From Zanthoxylum bungeanum (Eukaryota > Streptophyta > Magnoliopsida > Sapindales > Rutaceae), in assembly GCA_019454045.1 (NCBI GenBank), contig SKCR01031848.1, forward strand, positions 1 through 64,000: DNA of 64,000 bases, in the 5' to 3' direction. The notes under the pieces were generated by a model. It was given only the letters and a program-made list of their open reading frames with translations, did no database searches and was not told where the DNA came from. This document shows positions 53,456 through 64,000 of the stretch, piece after piece. Each line of letters starts with the position of its first letter. The first letter of the stretch is position 1. The position numbers and the translations under genes are program-made.

Positions 53456-55008
53456 TGTTGGGATGTATGCCCTAGAGCTACATGTGATGTAAACGGTTTT
53501 ATGTTTTTTGAAATAAAATGATGGATTATTCATTTATCAAAGTGTTTGTTTAATTTTCTCATATTATATATCATCTTGAATACCCTAGATTACTTATGTG
53601 CCTTCAGACTTAGTGTATGAGTGTCATACACAAGAGGATTTAAGTCTGAAGTTAGTAATCTTAAATAGTCCATAGAGAGCAAACAAAGCGGGTACTTTGT
53701 TTGTAGTTTATCTATAGCTGCGGTCCATTCTATATTTGTATGGCGACCTTGATCCGGGATCCTCCATGAAAGACATGAGAATGAAGGCACCTTGTATGAT
53801 GCGATCATATAAGACTGGACCCAGATAGAAATGACATTCTTATATATCCGTTAAACAAAGAAAGTCATTACGATCTACTAGATGGTCATATATGGATTGA
53901 TCTTAATCATGAGTGTACTATGAACTCCTGCATAGCAGGCTATGTCCTTTGATTTATAAAGGTGAGGTTTGTGTAGCAGTCCCGACCAATAGCTACGTAC
54001 TTTGGGGGCATGGTATGTTATGTAGCTGGGAATGTTTTACATAGACATGGAGTTCACTCCTTCTTGCGAGAAGTAGAGGAGTATCTTTCTTAAGGGTTGA
54101 TTCGGTACTTGAACGATTTGAGCGCTCAAGTCTTTCTATTACAAATAGAAAGATTAAAAATTCACAATAGTTATGAATAAATCGTTCATTAGAGAATCAA
54201 TGGTACTTAAGGTAAAAATAATTAGAGGGGTATAACGGACATTGTGACCCGACTCTAATTAAGAGATACTCGTGAAGGGTCAATTCGTATGTAATGACTA
54301 TATCGATGGACACCGACTTGGTTCGGCTTAATATATCATCTGCGGCAACGAGAGTGCAACTTCAGGTTTTTAGTGGAATAACCTGGAGTTAATAATTCGG
54401 AATATTTAATTAAGAGCTTAATTAATATTTCGAAATTATTGGAGCTCGAAACCGTTGGTCATTTGGTCCCCGTGCTAGCTCGATTTACTATAGTGGATTT
54501 AATATAATTGGATGGTCCAATTATATACTCACATATGTATAAATATTATTAATATGATTAATAATATTATTTGTCACACTTGGAACCATATATTAAAAGT
54601 TAATATATAATAAATGATTATATGATAATTATTTATTGTTATAATTAAATTATATATGATATAATTTAAATGGATAATATTAAATTATATTTGATATAAT
54701 TTAAAAAGTTTAAGATTGTAATTTCCAAATTATGGATTTTGGAAACCCTTGAATTTAATTTGGAAGTTATAAAATTTCAAGGCATTAATCTTTGGTTTTT
54801 GTAACACCTTTTCCATTATGGAAAGTAAATATTGATTACATTCAATTCTTGCTACATGTTACAAAAAATTAAAAGAGTGATTCAATGCCTTGGCCGAATT
54901 TACCAAGATGGTGAGGCCAAGGGTTTGTTTGTTTTAGAAACAAATAACCCTATGTATAAAAAGAAGATTTAATTTTCTTTTTACCTTTTTCTCATTCTAG
55001 CAACCCTA
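53456..55008 (+). repeat. 3' LTR of Copia A copy 2, truncated by Copia B
   Basis: At least 1.55 kb. The rest should lie beyond the family-B insertion. Comparison with copy 1 shows that the full LTR is about 1.95 kb. No gene inside. Confidence 0.82.
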
Positions 55009-57099
55009 TGTTGGTTTCTAGATTAGGTCCCAAGATCATGAAATCAAGCACAAAAAACGCATGAATACTCAAAGGAGAATGGCGGAAACATACTCACAAG
55101 GATCGGTTGAGATACGACGAAGACCAAAACCGAACTGTCTCCTCTGTCAAGCTCGGTAGTGGCTGCTCTTGGTCGTGGACTGCACGGCATGGGCTGGTTT
55201 GGCTCCTCCAAGATGCGGCCATGGGAGACCTCCATTGAAGCTCCAAGCTTCAAGCTTCCAAAATGATTCCATGATCAAGAAATCATTTCCCTATCACCTT
55301 AGGAAGACTCATGGCGTGTGCTAGCACAAGATTTTGTAACAAAATCTTTATCTTGCTTCTCATTTTCGTTCGACAGAACCAGAACAAGAAGAAGAAAAAT
55401 GGCTCTTAGCCGTGAAAGAGAAAAGAGGGAAAAAAGATGAAGACCGTGAGTCAAGTGGAGAGAGAAGGAAAATGTTTTACTTATATATTTATTTTTTTAT
55501 TTTCCAAAAACAAAAACAAATACAAAAAACATTTTCCATTTACCAAAAAGTCAAAAAGCAAAAGCCCATTAATGCCTTTTTCAACAACCACATCAATCAT
55601 TCAAATCAATCAATCAAATTGTCACATCACTCAAAGTGACATGCGATTTGACGCTTGATGTGACTAGCAATTTGACACTTGATTTGACTTACGTGTCGCA
55701 CTCAAATTTGAAATGCGAATGCGCTCGCAAATAATCCCGGGCTCGAGTTCGCTAATTCCAAATTAACGAATTTTCCATTGCGTCGTAATTAAATGATTAC
55801 GCCTAGCAAAATCACTATTCACGTCGCTAACGAATCAATTCTAAATTAATTTGTTCGCCCGAATTAAAATCTAATTTTAATTCCACGTCGAAATCCAATC
55901 TCATATAATATATCGAATATATTATTTTATCGATTAATTCCAAATTAATCATTCTCTCTCTTTAATTAATATTTTATCCCAGATAAAATATCTCCGTAAT
56001 TAATCCCAGATTAATTTTCTCTCTCTTCTAATTAATCTCAGATTAATTAAAGTGCGAGTCATATATCATCGGTGAATCTTCGGGAAGCGACCCATGAGAT
56101 CCCCGGATATGTTGGCAGTAAATACGGTCGTCGGACTATCCGAACACGTAAGTACCTCGTACTACGTTTATTCCGATTTACAAGACAAGGTTGGCTTCTA
56201 GCAAAGCGCCATACCTACCCAATTCTCCAGAAATATCCTTATAGGAATATGTGATCTATATCAAGCGTAGTATACCGTAGTATTGTGTATGTCGATCCAA
56301 TATCGGATGATCAAGTGCTAGGCCTGGGGCTGGAATTGTGTCTGCCCCGTACGAAGCACATATCGGATGTCTGGTAACTAGTCTCTATAATCGGATATAC
56401 ATGACCTTGTCATAATATCCCGATAGCTCGAGCATTTAAGAGAACAAGTTCTGTATCCTATGTGACCATCATCTCCATATGACTGGAGTGATACTTCCGT
56501 CTTAACATCACACCCAACACACTACGATTCTCAATATACCCAGAATTGGCGTACACAGAACCGGTTAAAGCCCTAGACGACCTCAACTAAAGTTTATTGA
56601 TTGTCGTAAGTATTAGCGGTGCAAGTCTCAGGTTAAGACTAAATAAACCTACCCTGATTGCAGACTCACATAGACACATAGTCATACTACCAATGGGATT
56701 CTGCAGGGTCTATCCAGAGCGAATCAGTTTCCCGTACCATCGGTAAAACACAACCTCCTATTACACTTGCATGAGTATCATATACCCAAATATATGAGAA
56801 CTATGATGTTGTGCCCTCACAACGTACACAAGTGTAATACTAGTCTTTTACGTATTTATCGATGTCCAATCTCGATAATACTCTGACTATGGATATTTAA
56901 TGATTTATCCTACGTGGACTGATACTGTCTCATATCATTCTCCGTCCAGGAACAAATCATAGGGGCCTCATATCATTTATATATCTAGGTGATCTAATCA
57001 CAAATGATTAGAGTGCAATCTCTTTTGTCACATAGTTAATTTGTACAACAACACCATGATCGTACAAATAGTGACGCTATGGGTCATAATTGTCCAACA
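55009..57099 (-). repeat. 3' LTR of Copia B copy 2
   Basis: Begins at 57099 (TGTTGGAC) and ends at 55009 (ACCAACA), 2091 bp. It is more diverged than the other B LTRs. It keeps the hairpin chain (55745-56050) with other loop bases but lacks the GTGGGCCCAC pair. The last 700 nt differ from the other copies. Flank CCCTA (55004-55008) is a candidate target duplication. Confidence 0.82.
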
Positions 57100-59600
57100 A
57101 TCTCCCACTTGGCCTATAGCCAGTCACTCGAGTGCTTGACACCCGAACTATGTACGGTTGGCTCAAACTGTTGAGAAAAGGTTTCGTCAGCGGATTTGTA
57201 TGAATATCATCTTGATGCGATTTATTCGATCATCACATCACCACGATGTATGATCCGAACGAATCAGATGAATATCTAAGTACGTATCTGGATCGTTGAT
57301 GAGACCATTAATTCTTTAGCCTGTGCTGACGCCTAGCTCAGCTGCTAGCAGAACTATATCTAATCTAATTAGATTTATTATTGACCCAGATGGCTTCTAT
57401 TGCTGCCTCAGCTGCAGCAATAACCCGCATTTGTTGTTTATTCAGTAACAGTATCTTACTTGGAAGATTTCCAGCTCACTGTTCCGTACTACTATTGTAT
57501 AGTACCTTTGTTACGACATATAGTCGTTATCATGAAAGCCAAGCTTTCACCGATTATTATGGGAATATCATTTCCAAGAAATGATATATCTTCATTACTC
57601 AGGACATTCAATGTCAGTGCGCTCCCAATAACCTCCTTATATACACAAGAATTATTTTTGTTTTGAATTAAATCATAAACTATTATGATTACATCAAAAC
57701 GAAAATTCCAAGAACCTAATGCTTGCTTCAATCCAAACATGGATCGAATAACCTGCAAACCTAGTTTGCTTGTTATGGTTCGACAAAAACTGTCAGGATG
57801 TTGTAAACATCCTCCAAAAGGTTTCCGTTAAGAAAAGCGGTTTTGGCATTCAGCTGCCACATTTCATAAATGAAACATGCAGCATCAGCAAGCATTGTCC
57901 AAATTGATTTGCCGTGGCAACAGGTAAAAGGTATCGTCGTGATCAACATAATGTTGATAACTCTACCTTTTCGCTACAAGCCTAGCTTAGTACGATGGTA
58001 TGTTGCCATCCATGTACGTCTTCCCTGAAGACTTATAGTACCAGTAGGCACAATGCCTTGTGGTACATCAACTAGTCTCCAAACATAGTTGATTTACATG
58101 GAATCCAATTCGGATATCATGACACTTTGCCATAATAGGGAGTCGATACCTAGTATCACTCCTTCATACGTAGTCAGTTGGTATTCCTCAATAAGATAGA
58201 CATCTTTATGAGGTTAGATCAGAAACCCATACCCCAGGTTGTTTTCTGACTCTTTCTTATACCTACGCGGTTCTTGTATATTTGAAGATTATTGGTAACA
58301 GTGTCATCCTTGATGAACTATTTATGTTCCATTAAGATTCAGTGCCTTGAACAGTATTACTTTGATTTTCATCGAGTTATACTATCCTCCCACTTACCAC
58401 TGCATTTCGGTATTCCTCTTAGGAAAACCGCATGGTGAGCAATAATCTAATTATTCTCTTGTGAGGTGTATAAGTACAATACTTATGGTATCCCTAGGAT
58501 AACCCACATTTGGCACTTATCCAATTTGGGTTCTTGTTTGGTATCATCCAAACATATGCCTAGCATCCCAAATCATCAGGAGTGAGAAACCTGGTTTCTT
58601 TCCCGTTCATATCTAATACGTTATCTGTCAAACAGATTTTATGGAACCTTATTCTAAATAATTTCTTGCACTGGTTAAAGCTTATCCGTTGAAGGAAATG
58701 GTAGCTCAGAGCGACTCGTGATTAACCTTATTATGTCTAACAAAATTCGGTTACTTTGTTCGGACAAACCTTCAAATTGACGTTTTCCGGGAGGAGTCCT
58801 CTTTGAAAGAATACTATACTCTTTCAAGTATACGAGAAACTTATTGCTTAAGTATTTTCCATTACGGTCTTACCGTGATGGTTTAATACTTTAGCCGACC
58901 TGTTTGTCTATTTCGTGTCGAAACTCTAAAAGTTTCCAATTTGTGTTCTTTAAAAGAAACACATAACCATACGTGATGCCACATCCGTAAAGGTCATGAA
59001 ATATTCATATCCACATCTAGCCTAGCTAGAAATGGGCCCACTTGCTTCACTATGAACTAGGGCTAACAGATCGATGGCACTGGCACTTTTACCAAGTAAA
59101 TAGTGTTATAGGCACTTTGCCCAATAAACTAGATTCATAGACTTTATTTGAATAGAATCAAATTAGTCCTAGTACCCACTCTTCGAAAGTGTGGATATAC
59201 GATTCTTGTTTAATAGTGTCCCTGAAAACTATGCCACAATTAGTTTCTTAATTGATCAAATCAGTTTGAGCTATTTGTTTGTCATGTTATATGTGTGAGA
59301 TTTATTTTTATTGTAAATATAAATTATGTTATTCACATCTAATGTGTTTATCTCAATATCATCTTTATATAATAAAACACTTTAGTGTTCTAGAATATAA
59401 AGGTTGACCCGCAGCAGGTTAAACACTGATATAGAGATAATGTATCTAGTCAAACTAGTTACATTATAACAGTTTCTTAATTTAAGTACTAACCCGAAGG
59501 TAGTTCCTAAACTTAGGTATATACGGTTAAAACAGCGACTTTCTTCCCGTTTTCAATTCGCAGATAAATCTCTATTGAAGTCAGTATCCTGTTCAAAACA
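57100..59600 (-). pseudogene. pol: Dead Copia pol of family B copy 2
   Basis: The clearest part is an 88-residue RT piece at 57492-57758 (RSMFGLKQALGSWNFRF, IQNKNNSCVYKE). RNase H traces lie at 57360-57440 (AAAEAAIEA-type), and integrase traces at about 58900-59030. No frame is long enough for an enzyme. It is collinear with the relic of copy 1. Confidence 0.75.
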
Positions 59601-61189
59601 GATTCTGAACGTCAATACATATATTTATGTATCACACTAAGTATTTAAAATCTAATTTTAATACTAGTAATGAACATAATGTTGACAAATATTTTTGAAG
59701 TCAGAGCCTTGCTCGTCTTCAATTCCTTCTTGGGATTTGTCCTTTATCTTCCCAGAAGATTATAATGATTTTGCCTTTGCCCATTTCAACATTCCAGTAG
59801 CCTTTGGCCAAGCCTCGGGTTTCTAGAATATCGAAGTAAGGTGCGCCTTGCGCTATTTGCCTAATTGCAAAGTTTGACTTTGTCTCCTTGAGAATAGTCA
59901 TTAATTCTCTAAGAATTATTTATTGCAATTTAGTATTTCAAAGATCTAAAATAGATCCTTCAATTTCATTATCATACTTTAAGGATCTAATCTTTAAATC
60001 TGATTCAGAAATTAAGGAGTCTACTTGACAAGTAAAATGGATTAAGCACTAAAGTTATCATCACATAAATCTTCCAAAGATTATGCTCTACAATTTGCTT
60101 AACTCCGGGCTTAGGCATAATATATTATTTTATCAAATAAAATAACTTATTATTTTCCAGGACCATCCTGAAATTTTATTCCCAATTTGAAAATTAAACC
60201 ATTTAAACACATTTTCCCCAGGATTATGTTTTAAATGCCAATCCTTCAATATTATCTTAATTCTAATAGTCCAACTATTTAATCAACGATTTGTGGTACT
60301 TTGTATTATATTAATATTATAGTCCAACTATACAATCAAATGTAATTTAAATCAATTAACGTCAATTACATTGATTACTATAATCCAATTATAAAATCAA
60401 CTGTAAATTGAAATTAATTAATTCAAATATATTGATTACTATAATCCAATTATATAATCAACTATAATACAGTCCAATGTTTATTAAAACAACAATTTAA
60501 ATATTAGTCCAACTAACATTTAATCTAACGACGAAATAATTTGTGATTGAGCGCGTTATGGCGAGTAATTGAACGAATATTGCAAATTCAATTATTGCCT
60601 CCCACTATTTTTCGGCGAGCCTCTAACCCTCTGTCGAGTACTCGGGAAACCGTGTTTCCTAGTGGGCTAGGATCCCGTTAAATATCACACAATCTTGACT
60701 TTGGCCAACAAATTGTATGATAATTAACTAGGTAGATCTCTAAGATCAATTGGATCCAATCCAATTCCTAGATCCGGTAGGGGGACGTCCAAGTCCGAAA
60801 TGTATATTTTATATATGCCAATACATCCAATGTATTACCTAACCTTTTTCCTCTGAATCAACTAAGCCTTGGCTTTGGCACAACAAACTTAGTGATCCGA
60901 GTCAAGCGCGACCCATTGACCATGAAAGCTTCGTAATCAATGTCGATGGACAAGAAGTGGTCTTGACTTTGGCCAACAAACCACAACTTGGACAAGACAC
61001 TGATATGGAACAAAACCTTCGTGATTCAAACACATCTCGATCGACAAAGGCCTTGACTTTGGCCAAAAACCCATGTCGTCTCGGATCTTGAGTAAGAAAT
61101 CACTCAATGGAAGGAAAGACGCTTATATGAACGAGGGTTTTTCGCGTGCAAATTGGCAACCAATTTATTATCTTTGTTAAGGTCTCATC
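59601..61189 (-). other. Copia B copy 2 leader, no gene
   Basis: Matches 29000-30490 inverted, including A/T repeats ATTGATTACTATAATCCAAT (60370-60470) and the spaced motifs at 60694-61065. It stops inside the leader at the copy 3 insertion. Confidence 0.75.
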
Positions 61190-63139
61190 TGTTAGACAGT
61201 AATGTCCCATAGCGTCACTATTTTGTAAATGATATTGTATTATTGTACAAAATTAACTATGTAGTAATGAAATTGCCTTTTACCGTTTTGTAATTTATTT
61301 ACTTAGAAATATAAATGGTAAAAGTCCCTATGATTAGTTCCGGATTGAGATGATATGAGACAGTATCAATCCATAAAGGTTTAATCATTAAATATCCCTA
61401 GTCGTAGTATTATCGAGACTGGACATCGATAATGCGGAATAGACTAGTACTGCACTTGTGCATGTTGTGAGGGCACAACGGCATAGTTCTCATATATTTA
61501 AGTATAGGATACTTATGCAAGTGCGGTAGGAGGTTGTGTTTTACCGATGGTACGGAAAACAGCTTCGCTCTGGATAGACCCCGCGGAGTCCCATTGGTAG
61601 TATGTCTGCGTGTCTATGGGAGTCCGCTTCAGGGTAGGTGCATATGATCTTAACCTGAGACTTGCATCGCTAGTACTTACGACGATCGGTAAACTTTAGT
61701 TTGATGGTCCAGGGCTTTAACGGGTTCTGTGTACATCTCTTCTGGGTTTATCGAGAATCGTAGTGTATTGGATGTGATGTCAAGATGGAAGTATCACTTC
61801 AGACATATGGAGATGATGATCGCGAGGGATTCAGAACTAGTACTCTATAATGGTTGCAACCATCGGGATAATATGACTAGGTCAGGATTATCCGATTCAA
61901 AGAGACTGGTTGCTTGACATCCGATATGTGTTTCGGACGGGGCAGACACTTATCCAGCCCCAGCCCTAGCATGTGATCATCCGATACTGGTTCGATATAC
62001 ACTATACTACGGTATACTACGCCTGTTATAGATCTAATATTCCAGTAAGAATATTTCTAGAGAATTGGGTAGGCATGGCGTTTTGCTAGAGGCTAACCTT
62101 GTCTTGTAAATCGGTAAAAACGTAGTACTTGGTACGTACGTGTTCGGATAGTTCGACAACCGGATTTACTGCCAACATATCTAGAGGTCTCTTGGGTCGC
62201 TTCCCGAAGATTCACCGATGACGTATGATTCAAACTCGATTAATCTTGGATTAATTACGGAGAGACTTTATCTTGGATAAAGTACTGTATAAAGAGAGAG
62301 AACGATTAATTTAGAATTAATCGTAAAATTATTATATTCGATATAATAAACGGAATTCGATTTCGACGCGAAATTAAAATTAGATTTTAATTCGGGCAAA
62401 CGAATTAATTTAGAATTAATTCGTTAGCGACGTAAATAATAAATTCGCTAGGCGCAATTATTTATTTAAATTCGATTTAATTAACGTCGCGACGTAAGCT
62501 CGATATTTCGGAAATATCGAACCCGAACGCGTGAGTGCACGTGGGCCCACTTTCATTTGGAAACGTGTGGGGCCCACAAGACACTTGTCATTATTTGTTT
62601 TTTTAATCAAGATGCAATGCATGAAGATAGTGTACAAGCACTCAAAGATAATGCATGGAAATTGAGTGTTAGACACTCTAAGTGCTTGCATGGTTTGTGT
62701 TATATTTATATTATTATTTAATATAATTATAACATAAATATAAATTGATTTTGAGACAAAAAAATCATATCTTCTTCTCCCTTCTCATTACCGAAACTGT
62801 CACAGTTTTGGCTCTCCAATTTTCAGGTTTTGTAGCAAAAGCTTGAAGAATTTGTGTTTGTTTGGAACAAAAAAACATCTTTGGCTAGCACCATCAAGGG
62901 ATCATACAAGGTGATATGGGAAACTCATCTTAGAGCTTGGAAGGATCAAACAAAGCTTGGAGCTTCTCTTTACTGCTTGGCCGAAATCTTCACTGCACAA
63001 AGGAGCATTTTTGCTTCATCCATTGCATCCACATTTGGCTTTTGTGAGTATTGTTTCCGCCCTTACTTCAATCTTGTTCATTCTTATATATATTTTGCTT
63101 TGATTTTGATCTTGGGACATGGTTATTAGATTTCCAACA
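61190..63139 (+). repeat. 5' LTR of Copia B copy 3
   Basis: Hairpin chain at 62239-62578, with perfect arms such as CGAATTAATT and CGATATTT. Twin palindromes at 62541-62550 and 62565-62577. A 91-codon frame at 62854-63129 near the LTR end has no known domain. Confidence 0.88.
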
Positions 63140-63140
63140 A

Positions 63141-63155
63141 TGGTATCATTGAGCC
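63141..63155 (+). promoter_or_regulatory. Primer-binding site of Copia B copy 3
   Basis: TGGTATCATTGAGCC, close to the Met-tRNA site TGGTATCAGAGCC. Confidence 0.7.
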
Positions 63156-64000
63156 TAAAAATGCATGCAAATATATTAGGATGTTATTTGGGAAAATTGT
63201 TTGAAGCATGATTTGATGAGTTTGCTTGGTGAATATGCTTAGATGTATGTTAAAATGGATTATACATCATCAATTTCATGGAAAATAAATTGGATTAATT
63301 TTCCAACCCCAAAGTGGCTTGGCCGAATACATGCAAGCATGAGGACTAGATGATTTTTTAATTTTAAGACATTGGATGACTTGAAATAATATGGAGATGA
63401 TCATTTGTGACTTGATTGGATTGGAAACGAAAATCGGAACCATATTATACACCTTGGCCGAATGCTTGATGACATATTAGGGACTTGATTTTTTGATTAA
63501 ATAATGTTGGACATGTATTTAAGATAAAAAATATGATAATAGATTAATTTGATATTTTGGAAATATTGATTTAAAGGATTAATCATGAACATACACTTTA
63601 ATTAATTAAGTTATAAAATTTGGAATTTTAAAATTTAGTTAATTGGGCTTAAATTGAAATTGGGCCTAAAACTATTATATTTGGTCATAAATGGGCTTGG
63701 TTGGGCCAAGTAGATTTGGACCATTTGGATTGGATCCAAAATGGGCCTAAATCACACCATTTAAGTCCAAATGTAATAAATGGGCTTTTATGTTTAATTG
63801 GGCCTTATGGGCTTGATATTGGTTTTATGGCAAATGAGGGTGATTCCTTATTGGGCTTGGAAATTGGTTTGACCCACATTGGCCAAGGCCCAAGCCTAAT
63901 GAAAACAATAGAAAGCCCATCGGACTTTAATTAAACGGACATTAGATGTTAGTTGGGCTTTGAGACCCAATAGAACTAGATTTGGAATCTAAGTTATAAA
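63156..64000 (+). other. Copia B copy 3 leader, no gene
   Basis: Like 27459-28400 in copy 1, including the TGGGCY-rich stretch (63640-63960). A 77-codon frame at 63701-63934 runs through that stretch and is not called. Confidence 0.65.

Larger units (their letters stand above)
47409..55008 (+). mobile_element. Copia family A, copy 2 (decayed, altered 5' LTR)
   Basis: Plus strand: 5' LTR 47409-48089, leader, gag, integrase, RT, RNase H, purine tract, and 3' LTR from 53456 interrupted at 55009 by family B. Gag and pol have shifts and stops, and the protease region appears deleted. The 5' LTR is only 681 bp because its second half was replaced (see findings). Confidence 0.88.
55009..61189 (-). 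mobile_element. Copia family B, copy 2 (3' LTR and interior)
   Basis: Minus strand. The 3' LTR is 55009-57099 and the interior runs to 61189, where copy 3 inserted. The 5' end lies outside the window. The interior is collinear with copy 1 in reverse: RNase H traces, RT, integrase traces, then the gene-free leader with the four TTGACTTTGGCCAA motifs. Confidence 0.85.
61190..64000 (+). mobile_element. Copia family B, copy 3 (5' LTR and leader)
   Basis: The LTR 61190-63139 (TGTTAGAC...CCAACA, 1950 bp) is followed by a primer site and leader to the window edge. It inserted into the leader of copy 2, with TCATC (61185-61189) as candidate target duplication. Confidence 0.85.

Noticed and set aside
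62854..63129. A 91-codon open frame with a hydrophobic C-terminus
   Set aside because: It lies at the end of a Copia-B LTR. The equivalent frame is not present in the other LTR copies, and no domain is recognised.

Overview
This window looks like repeat-rich, intergenic nuclear DNA of a flowering plant. I find no intact host gene. The evidence is an 8.4-kb block of decaying plastid DNA, plant LTR retrotransposons of the Copia and Ty3/Gypsy (Athila-like and Tat/Ogre-like) groups nested in one another, and an endogenous pararetrovirus of florendovirus/petuvirus type. The plastid genes carry stop codons and frameshifts, so this is not a working plastid genome. The species cannot be named from the sequence.

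Layout. 1-8387: a nuclear plastid insertion running ycf3 exon 1, trnS-GGA, rps4, trnT-UGU, trnL-UAA, trnF-GAA, ndhJ, ndhK, ndhC and trnV-UAC in normal plastid order, then jumping at about 7.69-7.75 kb to an rpl2 exon1/intron piece from elsewhere in the plastid genome. 8388-22405: the 5' part of a minus-strand Copia element (family 'A'). A complete, recent Tat/Ogre-like Gypsy element (10255-20637, minus strand, target duplication GTGGG) sits inside its LTR and carries gag plus a possible spliced accessory ORF but no pol. 22406-24088: protease and reverse-transcriptase remnants of an Athila-like Gypsy (minus). 24089-about 35605: an Ogre-like LTR in plus orientation, split by a complete Copia-type element (family 'B', 25437-35258, target duplication AAAAC) with 2.0-kb LTRs and a dead pol.

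35606-36536: an Athila-like LTR piece with tandem repeats. 36537-about 42800: the endogenous pararetrovirus (movement protein, coiled-coil linker, coat protein, protease, RT/RNase H, a second ORF, promoter and primer-binding site), heavily broken. A short inverted second copy lies at 43096-43243. 43244-47408: Athila-like gag, primer-binding site and LTR (minus), the LTR interrupted by a solo family-B LTR (44485-46505, target duplication CCGAT). 47409-55008: a decayed plus-strand family-A Copia. 55009-61189: a minus-strand family-B element interrupting the family-A 3' LTR. 61190-64000: the start of a plus-strand family-B element inserted head-to-head into the previous one.

The genes work together only as parts of transposons and a viral fossil. 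Family-B LTRs have near-identical pairs but no usable pol, so they were probably moved by proteins supplied in trans. The same may hold for the gag-only Ogre-like element. The most notable unexplained structures are (1) a roughly 92-bp module shared by Copia leaders and Ogre-like Gypsy LTRs, (2) a chain of about a dozen perfect hairpins with 3-nt loops in every family-B LTR, and (3) a possibly intron-containing accessory gene in the Ogre-like element.
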